A stretch of DNA of 64,000 bases from Shewanella hafniensis (GTDB lineage: Bacteria > Pseudomonadota > Gammaproteobacteria > Enterobacterales > Shewanellaceae): contig NZ_BPFD01000003.1 in NCBI RefSeq assembly GCF_019655335.1, positions 62,001 to 126,000 of the forward strand. Reading direction: 5' to 3'. Within the stretch, counting starts at the first letter, position 1, and the number at the start of each line of letters is the position of its first letter. This document shows, piece by piece, positions 1-8,617 of the stretch. The notes below the pieces were generated by a model that was given only the letters and a program-made list of their open reading frames with translations, made no database searches and was not told the origin of the DNA. The translations under genes and the position numbers were made by a program.

Positions 1-465
1 ATTATCACCGACGAAGGCGCGAAACGGCTCCATGGCGATATTGATCGAAGCATCCATGATCCATAACATGCCCGCGGCAATCCACAGGGTAGGCGAGTGC
101 GGCATGATAAAAATGGCGAGGGTAGTAAAAATCGCACCAATCAAAAAATAAGGGCGGCGGCGGCCAAGGCGTCCCCAGGTCTTATCACTCAAATAACCAA
201 TAATAGGTTGAACCAACAAACCCGTTAGCGGCGCGGCAATCCACAGAATGGGGATCTCATCAATAGAGGCGCCTAAGGTTTGAAAAATGCGGCTGACGTT
301 GGCATTTTGCAGGGCAAAACCAAATTGAATGCCTAAAAAGCCGAAGCACATATTAAAAATTTGCCAGAAATTCAGTTCAGGTTGTTGCTTGAATGAATGC
401 GGCGCCTGAGGCACGACAGCTTGATGGCTATCTTGTTGATTCGCCTGTTGATGATTCGAAGACAT
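1..465 (-). CDS. MFS sugar transporter (SLC45/GPH-like), N-terminal part only
   Basis: The gene runs off the left edge, so only the first 155 codons are present. The start is the ATG at 465-463. After a Gln/His-rich hydrophilic leader of about 30 residues come the first membrane helices (from about residue 33), then the motif GRLGRRRPYF, which is the MFS loop 2-3 signature of SLC45/GPH-type disaccharide-proton symporters, followed by further helices. Known Shewanella members import maltose or maltodextrin and are co-regulated with a GH97 alpha-glucosidase; a GH97 gene lies at 5447-7555 and both share an operator core. Import of an alpha-glucoside is therefore inferred. The substrate cannot be read from the sequence. 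Confidence 0.75.
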   Translation of the reverse strand, partial: MSSNHQQANQQDSHQAVVPQAPHSFKQQPELNFWQIFNMCFGFLGIQFGFALQNANVSRIFQTLGASIDEIPILWIAAPLTGLLVQPIIGYLSDKTWGRLGRRRPYFLIGAIFTTLAIFIMPHSPTLWIAAGMLWIMDASINIAMEPFRAFVGDN

Positions 466-827
466 TGAACTTCCTTTCTGTTGCCGGCAGTATTTCTGCC
501 TTGAGTGCTTATTGTTTTAATTGTTTTGCCGAGCAATGGATGGTTTCGCACATGCTATGAATGCGTCTGCTCTGTGAAAAAATGGCGAATATACCTCTCC
601 CTCAGAAGCATATTCGCCGATAAATTCATTTCACATTTGGACTTAACACCTTAATTCAAAAGGGTTAGTCCAAGTGAGTGGCCAAAGCCAGTCAGCAGAA
701 AGAACTTAAGCCTGATAGCAATCCTTGTAGCACTATCAGAAACGACCTCACAGATTTCAAACCCCACAAGCAGAGGGTGAAACGAGCGGATTTATAGTAG
801 CCTCGGCGTGGATTTGTGCACAACCGC

Positions 828-842
828 TTACATACGTATTCA
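828..842. promoter_or_regulatory. Candidate LacI-type sugar operator, copy 1
   Basis: The site TTACATACGTATTCA has the perfect 8-bp palindromic core ATACGTAT. The same core with almost the same flanks occurs at 7629-7643, upstream of the GH97 alpha-glucosidase. Palindromes with a central CG are typical of LacI-family operators. The site lies 363 bp upstream of the transporter start, so the transporter would have a long leader, or the site may serve the plus-strand gene at 1017. Confidence 0.5.
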
Positions 843-921
843 TCATGGGTTGATAACTCGCGGTAAACAGACATGCAACCTACTATTGACCATTTTTAAC
901 TTGTGCGACGGGTAAGTTCAT

Positions 922-965
922 TTGACACTTTAGGGCCGCACTATATATTAGGACCGCACTATATA
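922..965 (+). promoter_or_regulatory. Promoter of the YciI-like gene with an 18-bp tandem duplication
   Basis: TTGACA at 922-927 is followed after 16 bp by TATATT at 944-949, a near-consensus sigma-70 promoter. The -10 region is inside a tandem repeat with an 18-bp period: CCGCACTATATA at 936-947 and again at 954-965. The duplication supplies a second potential -10 or a paired regulator site. Confidence 0.5.
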
Positions 966-1016
966 GTCAGCAGGGGGCGAACCCTATGCCCCAAACTTGT
1001 GAATAAGAGGATACCT

Positions 1017-1310
1017 ATGTTTGTTGTTTCGCTCACCTATAAAAAAACGATTGCCGAAGTGGAGTTACATTTAGCCGCGCACATTGCCTACCTTGATGAG
1101 AATTATGCTGCAGGGACTTTTATTGCCTCGGGTCGTAAAGTACCACGTACTGGCGGCGTTATCCTCGCTAAGGCTGATAGTCGTGCGGCGCTAGAGGCTA
1201 TTTTGCAGCAAGATCCGTTCTGCATTGCCGATGTTGCCGAGTTTGAGGTGATAGAGTTTGTGCCAACTAAAACCGCGCCCGGATTAGAGTCGTTAATTGA
1301 AGTGATTTAA
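1017..1310 (+). CDS. YciI-like domain protein
   Basis: This 97-residue protein (MFVVSLTYKK...) has the ferredoxin-like alpha-beta fold pattern of the YciI/YCII family: a conserved early His (HIAYLDENYAAG), a following GxFIASGRKVPRTGG loop and a C-terminal beta-rich half with DPF. The family is small and mostly uncharacterised; some members act as dehydrochlorinases or muconolactone-isomerase-like enzymes. The ATG at 1017 is chosen because AAGAGG lies 7 bp upstream; an earlier in-frame start at 903 has no ribosome site and would overlap the promoter. Cytosolic. The specific substrate is unknown. Confidence 0.75.
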   Translation: MFVVSLTYKKTIAEVELHLAAHIAYLDENYAAGTFIASGRKVPRTGGVILAKADSRAALEAILQQDPFCIADVAEFEVIEFVPTKTAPGLESLIEVI

Positions 1311-1459
1311 TGACCTTTTAAGGCTGTCGTAAGGACTGATATCGACAGGTTTGATTTCGTCGCTAGATTTTGTAGCTTGAGCGGAAGGTGCCTAGCGGCT
1401 GAGATTGGTGCGATTGAATCCGTTGAACTAGTACAGTGGGGCGCGATAAGTAGGATTTG

Positions 1460-2329
1460 ATGGATCAAATTTGGACTGAATTACAACAGGCTAAGGTTTT
1501 TAAAACCTTTTCTTATACTGGTGAAAGCGTACATTTCTACCATGCCAATGGTTTTGCATTACGTGTTTATGCGCCCTTATTGGCCAAGTTGCAGCAAGCG
1601 TTTAGCCTTAATGCACTCGAGTTAAGGCCGACATGGCCCGATGTTGGTTTGCCGCCAAAGCGCCGAGATTGGCAGCTCTATGCCGATGATTTGATCTTGC
1701 ATATTGAACGGCATTGCAATGCGCCGATTGTGGGAATGGGTCATTCGATGGGGGCAACCAGCACCATTCTTGCCGCGAACAAAAGACCCGATTTGTTTAA
1801 AGCCCTGATACTTATTGAACCTGCAATGGTGTCGCGCCCTATCGCTTGGTTTGCCAAGTTAATGCCTAAATCATTAATGAATTTGACCGCGCCCGCCAAA
1901 AACACCTTAAAAAAGCGCGATGCGTGGGAAAGTCGTGAGCATTTCCTTGAATATTGCAAAATGAGTAAGTTATACAAACGCTTTGATGATGAGGCGTTTG
2001 CCGCCTTAGCCCAATTCGGGGTTTATCAACACAATGATGGCCAATTCACGTTGAAGTTTCCTAAACGGTGGGAAGCGCATAATTACACCCAGCCGCCGAA
2101 TGTATTATCGATATTGCGGCAGATAAAGCTTCCCTGCGTCGCTATCCGAGGGAAACCGTCAGTGTTCTTTTCTGAAGCGACTTGGCAGCGTTGGCAACAA
2201 CTCACGCCAAACACAGTGTTTTTAGAAGATCAGCGATATGGGCATCTGTTGCCGTTAGAAGATCCCTCTGCCTGCTTAAGCCTTATCCATCAAGGACTCA
2301 GTGAATTGAATCGCAAACGGGAGGCATAG
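1460..2329 (+). CDS. Alpha/beta hydrolase
   Basis: A 289-residue cytosolic protein with an alpha/beta hydrolase fold. The nucleophile elbow GHSMGA is near residue 95, embedded in PIVGMGHSMGATSTILAANKRPDLFKAL in pieces typical of the family. The likely catalytic His is in RYGHLLPLEDP near the C-terminus, and a beta strand CVAIRGKPSVFF precedes the acid-residue region. The ATG at 1460 is preferred to the adjacent TTG because AGTAGGA is properly spaced for it. It stands alone between the YciI-like and methyltransferase genes. Esterase, lipase or thioesterase activity is possible; the substrate cannot be assigned. Confidence 0.8.
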   Translation: MDQIWTELQQAKVFKTFSYTGESVHFYHANGFALRVYAPLLAKLQQAFSLNALELRPTWPDVGLPPKRRDWQLYADDLILHIERHCNAPIVGMGHSMGATSTILAANKRPDLFKALILIEPAMVSRPIAWFAKLMPKSLMNLTAPAKNTLKKRDAWESREHFLEYCKMSKLYKRFDDEAFAALAQFGVYQHNDGQFTLKFPKRWEAHNYTQPPNVLSILRQIKLPCVAIRGKPSVFFSEATWQRWQQLTPNTVFLEDQRYGHLLPLEDPSACLSLIHQGLSELNRKREA

Positions 2330-2542
2330 GTGAGTTTGAGCATGCATTGAGCCGTAACGACTAAAGCTAAAAAGTGAATGAAGGCAATCAAGCTAGGTCG
2401 TTGTCCTACTATGCACTTTTTAAAGCCTGTTTTTCGCACTGGCAGGGTGAATTTATCCGATATTCTGAGTGCTAGTTTGTTATTATGCCGTTTTCCTTCT
2501 TGAAACCTTACGCAGGTTTCCGCTGCGCGAGTCCCGCTTTTT

Positions 2543-3550
2543 ATGTCTATTCAAACGCTGTTATCGACGGCTCTGGCGAAACGCCATGATTTTTTACAAC
2601 AAGCAGAACAGGATCAAACCGATTGTTTTCGGGTATTCCATGGCACAGTCGAAGGCGTGAGTGGCTTGAATGTCGACCGTTACGGCGATACTTGGCTAGT
2701 GCAGAGTTTTCATCAGACCCTAACCGACGAAGAGTTAGCCGATGTGAGTGCCGTTTTGCTGCAACAGGCCGATTTGCCGATTGTGTATAACGACCGCTCA
2801 TTAGGCAATTCCCGGGTATTGAACGCGTTATCACCCGCACTGACAGAGATTGCAAGTGCTGAGCGAGTCATGCTGGAAAATGGCATCAAGTTCAGCACTA
2901 AACTGCGCCACGAAGGGCAAGATCCGCTGCTATTCCTCGATATGCGCATTGGCCGTGAATATGTGCGGGCACACAGCCAAGATAAAACCGTGCTGAATTT
3001 GTTTTCCTACACCTGTGGTATTGGCACTGCGGCAGCCATCGGCGGCGCGACTCGGGTGATGAACGTCGACTTTTCTTCCTTTGCCTTAGCCACGGGCAAG
3101 GCGAATGCGGCGTTAAATCAGGTGTCCAATGTGTGTGAGTTTGTGCAGAGTGATGCGTTTCCGGCCCTGCGCCAATTGGCTGGTTTGAGTGTGGGAGGGC
3201 GCCGCAATCAAAAATTACCGAGCTACCCCAAATTGGCGCAAACCCAGTTTGATCTGGTGTTCCTCGATCCACCGCGTTATGCCAAGAGCGCTTTCGGTAT
3301 TGTCGATTTGATCAATGATTATCAAGGGTTATTTAAGCCCGCATTAATGGCGACCAAAGTCGGTGGCACTATAGTGTGCTGCAACAATGTGGCGAAAGTC
3401 GAACGCCAAGCTTGGTTCGATAGCTTAGTGCGCTGCGTTGAAAAACAAGGCCGCACAGTCACAGCGCACACTTGGCTCGATCCCCATGAGGATTTCCCGT
3501 CATTCGATGATAATCATCCACTTAAAATTGTTGCGCTGACCTTAAGCTAA
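2543..3550 (+). CDS. Class I SAM-dependent methyltransferase, RlmI/RlmK-like
   Basis: This 335-residue protein belongs to the class I SAM-dependent rRNA methyltransferase family related to RlmI/RlmK. It has an N-terminal domain with GVSGLNVDRYGDTWLVQSF, then a Rossmann methyltransferase domain with the SAM motif LNLFSYTCGIGTAA (about residue 153) and the catalytic motif DPPRYAKS (about residue 245). Family members make m5C or m7G in 23S rRNA. It differs from RlmI in lacking an obvious PUA domain, so the target is uncertain. A hairpin terminator follows directly, so it is monocistronic. Confidence 0.8.
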   Translation: MSIQTLLSTALAKRHDFLQQAEQDQTDCFRVFHGTVEGVSGLNVDRYGDTWLVQSFHQTLTDEELADVSAVLLQQADLPIVYNDRSLGNSRVLNALSPALTEIASAERVMLENGIKFSTKLRHEGQDPLLFLDMRIGREYVRAHSQDKTVLNLFSYTCGIGTAAAIGGATRVMNVDFSSFALATGKANAALNQVSNVCEFVQSDAFPALRQLAGLSVGGRRNQKLPSYPKLAQTQFDLVFLDPPRYAKSAFGIVDLINDYQGLFKPALMATKVGGTIVCCNNVAKVERQAWFDSLVRCVEKQGRTVTAHTWLDPHEDFPSFDDNHPLKIVALTLS

Positions 3551-3605
3551 CGGCATAGCAATACGAATGGCATAGAGATACGAACGACACAGTGATATCA
3601 ATAAG

Positions 3606-3637
3606 CAGGGCACCCGATGCGGTGCCCTGTTTATTTG
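3606..3637 (+). terminator. Intrinsic terminator after the methyltransferase
   Basis: CAGGGCACC pairs perfectly with GGTGCCCTG across a 6-nt loop and is followed by TTTATTTGT. It lies 55 bp past the methyltransferase stop and separates it from the convergent gene at 3653-4102. Confidence 0.8.
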
Positions 3638-3652
3638 TCTATTGATGTGCCG

Positions 3653-4102
3653 CTAGATGGGTTGCAGGTGGAAGGCAATCGCGACGCGGTTCCAGCCATT
3701 AATGGCAATGATTAAGCTGGTGAGGTCGACAATTTCTTTCTCGGAATAATGCTCAGTAAGCGCCGCATATTGACTGTCACGCACGGGCGCAGTAGCAACT
3801 TGGGTTAAGATTTCTGTCCAGAGCAGCGCTGCACGTTCCCGTTCATTAAAGAGTCCATCGACCTCGTGCCAAGCGGCAAGTAAATCTAAACGCAGCTGTT
3901 CTTCACCGTCGCTTCTGGCTTCTTCTGCGTGCATTCGCTGACAAAACGCGCAGCCATTGAGTTGCGATGCTCTAAGCTTGACTAAATGCATCAGTAATGG
4001 CGAAAAGTGGGAGTCGCCAGCTGCTTTGTCTAAGCTTAACAGTGCGTTGGCGAGTGCGGGTTGTAGCTGATAAATTTGCTGACGTGGTATACGTTCTGAC
4101 AT
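3653..4102 (-). CDS. Carboxymuconolactone decarboxylase family (AhpD-like) protein
   Basis: A 149-residue all-helical protein with the AhpD core motif CAFCQRMH (CxxCxxxH, about residues 52-59), which in AhpD-like proteins forms the redox-active thiol pair and proton relay. The downstream helices (ERERAALLWTEILT, HYSEKEIVDLTSLIIAINGWNRVAIAF) match the family. It is likely a peroxidase-type or alkylhydroperoxidase-like enzyme. It lies 37 bp downstream of the AraC gene on the same strand, so the two are probably co-transcribed or the regulator controls it. Confidence 0.8.
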   Translation of the reverse strand: MSERIPRQQIYQLQPALANALLSLDKAAGDSHFSPLLMHLVKLRASQLNGCAFCQRMHAEEARSDGEEQLRLDLLAAWHEVDGLFNERERAALLWTEILTQVATAPVRDSQYAALTEHYSEKEIVDLTSLIIAINGWNRVAIAFHLQPI

Positions 4103-4139
4103 AAAAGCCTCCTATAAGCTGAGGCTTCAATCTAAGCGG

Positions 4140-5072
4140 TTAGCGCGACCTAGGATTGGAGATTTGCGACATTTTACGCTTTTTGTATTGTCCTGGTGTT
4201 TGCTGTGTCACCCTTACAAAGTGTTGATGTAGATGGGCTTGGTCGTAAAATCCGCAATCGAATGCGACTTGCACTAGGCTGAGGTTAGGTGATTGGCTGA
4301 GTAAGTTTCGGGCGATTTTGACTCGGTTTAATTGCAGTAACTGCGCCGGTGACAATCCGGTTTCTTGTTTAAATCTTCGTTCAAACTGACGGCGACTTAA
4401 GGGCAGTTGCTTATAGAAATCCTCTAAACTGGTTTGGGTTTGAATAAGCTTTGGTAAATTCGCCTGCACTAAGCCAACCATAGCGCTTTTATGTCGAGTT
4501 AACACCGCAGTAAATTGCCGCAGGGAGAGTTGCAACAACCAGTGCTCAAGTAGGGCGATGCGTTGGGCCGGCTGATTAGTTTCCGCCAGTTGTGATAACA
4601 GTTGCTCCAATCCCGTTAGCTGCAATTGCGTCGCATCAATAGTCGTCACTGATGAAGTAGACAGAATATCTTGCAGTTCAATGCCGAGTAAATGAAACGT
4701 GCCGCCGGGGTGAAAGCGAACTGTCATCAGCTCGATTCCTGGCAAAAAGGCGTGGGAATGTCGGCTCTGACCACAATGAAACAATACTTGAGGCTCTTCG
4801 CCGCTGAGCGTTTGAGTTAGCGTTTGAGTCAGTGTTTGTGTTGGCGTTGGGAAATAGAAATGCAGGCTAGTGCCGCCGTCTGGATAAAATGTCTGTTCAA
4901 TGTTCTGCGGTAAATCAGTCGCAACGCGCAAATGAAAGTAGCGCTGCACCCAAGGGCGAAGTGGCGCTAAGGGTTTAAAATGGCTAAAGCCTAAGTGCGC
5001 GAGTTCAGTTTCGAAACGTTTAAAGCTGCGCATTTCTAATAAATTTGCCCGATATCGCAAGCTGAATACCAT
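4140..5072 (-). CDS. AraC-family transcriptional regulator
   Basis: A 310-residue regulator with a C-terminal two-HTH AraC domain (LPLSRRQFERRFKQETGLSPAQLLQLNRVKIARNLL in sections, then LVQVAFDCGFYDQAHLHQHFVRVTQQTPGQYKK), the second half being the signature. The N-terminal half resembles the DUF6597-type ligand domain (FYPDGGTSLHFYF). A small in-frame repeat, (TQTL) three times, interrupts that domain. The start is uncertain: the ATG at 5072 is used, but one at 5033 (MRSFKRFETEL) is also plausible and neither has a clear ribosome site. The effector is unknown; the AhpD-like gene immediately downstream is a candidate target. Confidence 0.8.
   Translation of the reverse strand: MVFSLRYRANLLEMRSFKRFETELAHLGFSHFKPLAPLRPWVQRYFHLRVATDLPQNIEQTFYPDGGTSLHFYFPTPTQTLTQTLTQTLSGEEPQVLFHCGQSRHSHAFLPGIELMTVRFHPGGTFHLLGIELQDILSTSSVTTIDATQLQLTGLEQLLSQLAETNQPAQRIALLEHWLLQLSLRQFTAVLTRHKSAMVGLVQANLPKLIQTQTSLEDFYKQLPLSRRQFERRFKQETGLSPAQLLQLNRVKIARNLLSQSPNLSLVQVAFDCGFYDQAHLHQHFVRVTQQTPGQYKKRKMSQISNPRSR
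4808..4843. repeat. 12-bp tandem repeat, three copies, inside the araC-like gene
   Basis: Three consecutive 12-bp units beginning GCGTTTGAGTTA, GCGTTTGAGTCA and GTGTTTGTGTTG. They encode the in-frame tetrapeptide repeat TQTL in a loop of the regulator's N-terminal domain. Confidence 0.85.
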
Positions 5073-5122
5073 AAGCAAGTAAAGGAAGGTCAGATTAATC
5101 TAACTGAAGCATTTTTGCACCT

Positions 5123-5272
5123 GTGTTGGTTGTACGCCTTCGCCTTGAACTTGGACTGGCATGGTCTGTCTACGATGTGGTGAGTTTGCGAGGGCATTTA
5201 CAGCCTGTTTATTCGATTTATACCGATTTGTCGGCCAATGAGCACGAACTGAATCTAGGCCAACATAACTAA
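5123..5272 (+). pseudogene. Possible remnant of a plus-strand gene
   Basis: An open frame of 49 codons starting GTG and ending at TAA 5270-5272 (its C-terminus reads NEHELNLGQHN). It has plausible amino-acid composition and is followed 68 bp later by a strong plus-strand terminator that otherwise has no gene to serve. A TGA lies just upstream at 5105-5107 and there is no clear ribosome site. I do not recognise the product. It may be the tail of a decayed gene or chance. Confidence 0.2.
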
Positions 5273-5339
5273 GGCGCCTCAACTATGGTTAACTTTTACG
5301 TTTGTATTGGGATATACAGATGTTAGTGGGCGATAAAAC

Positions 5340-5383
5340 GTCACCAGGGACAAGGTGCATCCTTGGTGACTTTCTGTTTTTTT
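5340..5383 (+). terminator. Strong hairpin terminator, possibly bidirectional
   Basis: GTCACCAGGG (5340-5349) pairs with CCTTGGTGAC (5361-5370) with one G-T pair and an 11-nt loop, followed by TTTCTGTTTTTTT. On the minus strand the hairpin is followed by GTTTTATC, so it could also end the GH97 transcript. Confidence 0.75.
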
Positions 5384-5446
5384 ACTCTGTATTTTCATAC
5401 TCGCTTAAGCATTTAAGTTAATGCGCTGAACTGAACACGATGAAAT

Positions 5447-7555
5447 CTAAAGTGCTTTAAAGCGTATTGCCGTACCGCCACTACTGGCTAGTGTGAGGTT
5501 TAGGCTGTCTTTAGCACTCACATCAAGGGTTTCAATCACATAATCATAGGGATTGGTTTTCCAATCGGCGTTTGCACCATCGCGGTAAATCTGCGCTTGA
5601 TAACGTTTTTTGGGATCGAGGAAATCCAGTTTAACCGTGATCTTGCGCGCGGTTTCATCCGTGAGTGCGCCTAAGTACCAATCACCTTGATCCTTCGCTT
5701 GGCGAGCAAAGACCACATAGTCACCGACTTCACCGGCAAGTGCGACACTCTGATACCAATCCGTGGGCACATCGCGGATAAATTGGAAGGCATCTAAGTG
5801 CTTTTCATAATTGCGCGGTAAGTCTGCTGCCATTTGGATTGGGCTATAGAGCACAACGTACAGGGCGAGCTGTTTGGTCAAAGTGGTTTGCACACGGTTT
5901 TCTGCATCCAATCCCTTAGGTGCTAAGTCAAAAATCCCCGGAGTAAAGTCCATTGGACCCGCGAGCATACGGGTAAAAGGTAACATGGCCGTATGTTCAG
6001 GGCTGTTTGGTGGGCTACCCCAAGCATTGTACTCTTGGCCGCGGGCACCTTCGCGGGCGATCCAGTTCGGATAGGTTCGGCGCAGGCCTGTGTCTTTGAT
6101 TGGCTCGTGGCTATTGATGCTGATATGGTGTTTCGCGGCTTCAGTGACGCTTTGCAAATACTCGCCGACCATAAACTGTCCATCGTGCCATTCGTGACGG
6201 GTGATGCCGTTTTCATCGATACGTTTGATTTGTCCGCCGTCAGCCACATAACCGGTTTTGACTTGGGTCACGCCATGTTTTTCATACAGGGCGAAGGCAT
6301 CAGCCATTTGATCGCGATAATGTGTGGCTGAACCTGCGGTTTCGTGGTGGCCGATTAAACGCACCCCTTTTTTCGCGCCGTAGGCGGTGATGGCGGGCAG
6401 ATCGAAATCGGCATAGGCCTTGGTAAAGCTAAATTGATCGCCATTGTGGAACCAATCGCCGTCCCAACCTTCATTCCAACCTTCTACCAATACACCATCA
6501 AACTGATATTTAGCGGCAAAATCCATGTAGCGCTTTGTTTCACTGGTGGTAGCGCCGTGGGTTGGGCCAGAGCCCCAGGTATTTTCGTTTAAGTGCATTC
6601 CCCACCAAATACCGACGTATTTCCCCGGTTTTACCCAAGTGACATCGCCGAGTTTATTGGGCTCATTGAGGTTAAGGATAAGGTGCGAGTTGAGCAGTCC
6701 AGTCGCGTTGTCGGCAATTTGAATGGTGCGCCACGGCGTATAAAACCCCACTTGGGTTTTGACACGAATACCATCGGACCAAGGTGTGAGGTCCGCCTTA
6801 AGTTTGCCATCGCGCTGTTGATCTAAGGTCATGGCGGCAAAGTCCACCAAGGCGGCCTCGTGAATACTTAAGTGCGTTCCATCTGCGAGTTTAAAGGTGA
6901 AGGGCGTGTGGACTCTATCGACGTCTTTAAGCGCTGTGGTGCGATACAAATATTCGTAGCGATTCCAGCCGCGGGCAGGGATCCACCATGCTGTGGCTTT
7001 ATCGCTCTGGCCGACATTGAACTCGGTTAACTCGTCTGTGATGGAGAGCGGCGAATTGGCGGGCAGGGCGGCTTGTTGGGCTAAGTGATAGCGAAAGCCA
7101 ATCCCATCGTCAAAGGCTTTAAACTCGACTTCGAGTTGCACCTTGCCGTTACTTAATACCGCGCTCAGTTGATTGTGCTGATCGCGGATCCATTCCTGCT
7201 CGCCCCAGGGTTGTTGCCACTTTTCATCAGCACTTTTTTTCTCGCTGCTGTTAATCTGTAATCCTTGACCGAGTTCGCCAAGGGATTGAAAAACTAAGCC
7301 TAAGCGGCTCGGTTCTATGACTGTTTTGCCGTGAAAATCGATTTTATATTCGGGGCGGCCAGTATCGTCACTCAAGCTGATTTGAATGTGTTGGTTGGGT
7401 GAGCTGACGGTAACGGTTTTGGCAAATACGTTGGCACTAAAGAGACTCGTGACCGCAAGGGCGATAAGTGTGGGGCTCAATAGTGCTTGCGATAGCTTTT
7501 GGCGCGCTGAACGCGGGCGGGCAATTAACTGAGTAGGGTTCGTCTCGATGAACAT
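5447..7555 (-). CDS. Secreted GH97 alpha-glucosidase (SusB-like)
   Basis: A 702-residue glycoside hydrolase family 97 enzyme that hydrolyses alpha-glucosides. It begins with a positively charged leader and a hydrophobic segment ending SANVFA, a probable signal peptide placing it in the periplasm. An N-terminal beta-sandwich (about 45-300) is followed by the TIM barrel with WWGMHLNENTWG, FDGVLVEGWNEGWDG, INSHEP and REGARGQEYNAW. The Glu residues in NSHEP and GQEYN correspond to the calcium-binding and catalytic carboxylates of the inverting SusB group. The ATG at 7555 is preferred to the GTG at 7591 because AAGGA lies 7 bp upstream. A palindromic operator precedes it. It should act with the transporter at 1-465. 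Confidence 0.9.
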   Translation of the reverse strand: MFIETNPTQLIARPRSARQKLSQALLSPTLIALAVTSLFSANVFAKTVTVSSPNQHIQISLSDDTGRPEYKIDFHGKTVIEPSRLGLVFQSLGELGQGLQINSSEKKSADEKWQQPWGEQEWIRDQHNQLSAVLSNGKVQLEVEFKAFDDGIGFRYHLAQQAALPANSPLSITDELTEFNVGQSDKATAWWIPARGWNRYEYLYRTTALKDVDRVHTPFTFKLADGTHLSIHEAALVDFAAMTLDQQRDGKLKADLTPWSDGIRVKTQVGFYTPWRTIQIADNATGLLNSHLILNLNEPNKLGDVTWVKPGKYVGIWWGMHLNENTWGSGPTHGATTSETKRYMDFAAKYQFDGVLVEGWNEGWDGDWFHNGDQFSFTKAYADFDLPAITAYGAKKGVRLIGHHETAGSATHYRDQMADAFALYEKHGVTQVKTGYVADGGQIKRIDENGITRHEWHDGQFMVGEYLQSVTEAAKHHISINSHEPIKDTGLRRTYPNWIAREGARGQEYNAWGSPPNSPEHTAMLPFTRMLAGPMDFTPGIFDLAPKGLDAENRVQTTLTKQLALYVVLYSPIQMAADLPRNYEKHLDAFQFIRDVPTDWYQSVALAGEVGDYVVFARQAKDQGDWYLGALTDETARKITVKLDFLDPKKRYQAQIYRDGANADWKTNPYDYVIETLDVSAKDSLNLTLASSGGTAIRFKAL

Positions 7556-7628
7556 TCCTTGATCCTTGTTTTTATAATGAATGTGACTCACAGCATACTA
7601 GTGGTGATGGCTTTTTAACCGCAACGGC

Positions 7629-7643
7629 TTGCATACGTATTCA
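7629..7643. promoter_or_regulatory. Candidate LacI-type sugar operator, copy 2
   Basis: TTGCATACGTATTCA sits 74 bp upstream of the GH97 start and shares 14 of 15 bases with the site at 828-842 near the sugar transporter. The common core ATACGTAT is palindromic. A LacI-family regulator (MalR-like) is inferred; its gene is not in the window. Confidence 0.55.
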
Positions 7644-7810
7644 CCAGATTAAGGCGTGGGCTAACAGGAGTGACGAGAAGCACTGCGAGGGCACGAACAA
7701 AAGATGTGGTTTGCGTTTGACTCGGGTAAAATGCGCGCTTTATTTTTGCGTAAAAATGCAATTTACAGTGGGATTTACAGCATTTGGAGCCGCAGCAGTA
7801 AGGTCAAACC

Positions 7811-8617
7811 GTGAAAATTAGCCAACGTTTACAACAGATAAACAGCATGATCAGTGGTCATTACGATCATATTTGGGATTGCTGCTGCGATCATGGTTTG
7901 CTCGGTATGCTGTTGTTAGAAAGAAGCGCTGCCCGCCAAGTGCACTTTGTCGATTGTGTGCCTTCGCTGATGCAGGCGCTTGAACTGCGGTTGCAGCGTT
8001 TCTTCCCCGCAGAGATATCAGGCATTAATCCCAATTTAGCGCCACACTCAGATCCAGACTTAAACCCAGACATAGACCTACAGTCAAACCCAGAATCAAA
8101 CTCAAACTTATATTGTCATACTCAGTGGCAAGTGCATTGTCTCGATGTCGCGGCTTTACCGCTCGGGCAAACCCGTGTCCAAGATAAACAGTTGATTATT
8201 ATCGCTGGTGTGGGTGGTGAATTGCTGGTGGACTTAGTGCGGGCAATCTTAGTTCAACACCCACAGCGCCACCTCGAGTTTATTTTGTGTCCCGTGCATC
8301 ATAATTATTACGTTAGGCAATCACTCACAGCCTTAGGGCTAGGGCTGAAGTCGGAACACTTATTGGAAGAGAATCAACGTTTCTACGAAATCCTCCATGT
8401 CACTACAATCGTGGAGCCAAATGGTCTGCCTATCAGTGCTACAGGTTCGTTAATGTGGCAGACGTTAGATGAAACAAGTTTGCCGCGAGCACAGCGCTAT
8501 CTGTCGCAGCTGATTGGTCATTACCAGCGCATGCCGGCGCATAAGCAAACACCAGCGATGATTGATGCCTATCAGCAGCAATTGGCCCTGATCTTGAGTG
8601 AACATGGGGGAGCATAA
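7811..8617 (+). CDS. TrmK-like tRNA (adenine22-N1) methyltransferase family protein
   Basis: A 268-residue SAM-dependent methyltransferase of the TrmK (COG2384) family. Characteristic features are the N-terminal ISQRLQQINSMI, the SAM loop IWDCCCDHGLLGMLLL (family consensus has DVGCDHG) and IIIAGVGGELL for the active-site strand, followed by FILCPVHHNYYVRQSL. Family members methylate N1 of A22 in tRNA in Gram-positives; the role in Shewanella is not established. An insertion of about 28 residues rich in Asn, Pro, Asp and Ser (near residues 74-101) interrupts the Rossmann domain and looks like a repeat-expanded linker. GTAAGG gives a ribosome site 9 bp upstream. Confidence 0.75.
   Translation: MKISQRLQQINSMISGHYDHIWDCCCDHGLLGMLLLERSAARQVHFVDCVPSLMQALELRLQRFFPAEISGINPNLAPHSDPDLNPDIDLQSNPESNSNLYCHTQWQVHCLDVAALPLGQTRVQDKQLIIIAGVGGELLVDLVRAILVQHPQRHLEFILCPVHHNYYVRQSLTALGLGLKSEHLLEENQRFYEILHVTTIVEPNGLPISATGSLMWQTLDETSLPRAQRYLSQLIGHYQRMPAHKQTPAMIDAYQQQLALILSEHGGA

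Noticed and set aside
692..874. 60-codon minus-strand frame upstream of the transporter
   Set aside because: No family features, no ribosome site, and it overlaps the operator at 828-842.
5100..5282. 60-codon minus-strand frame before the AraC gene
   Set aside because: Composition is unlike a protein and the plus-strand frame in the same place is more protein-like; neither is convincing.
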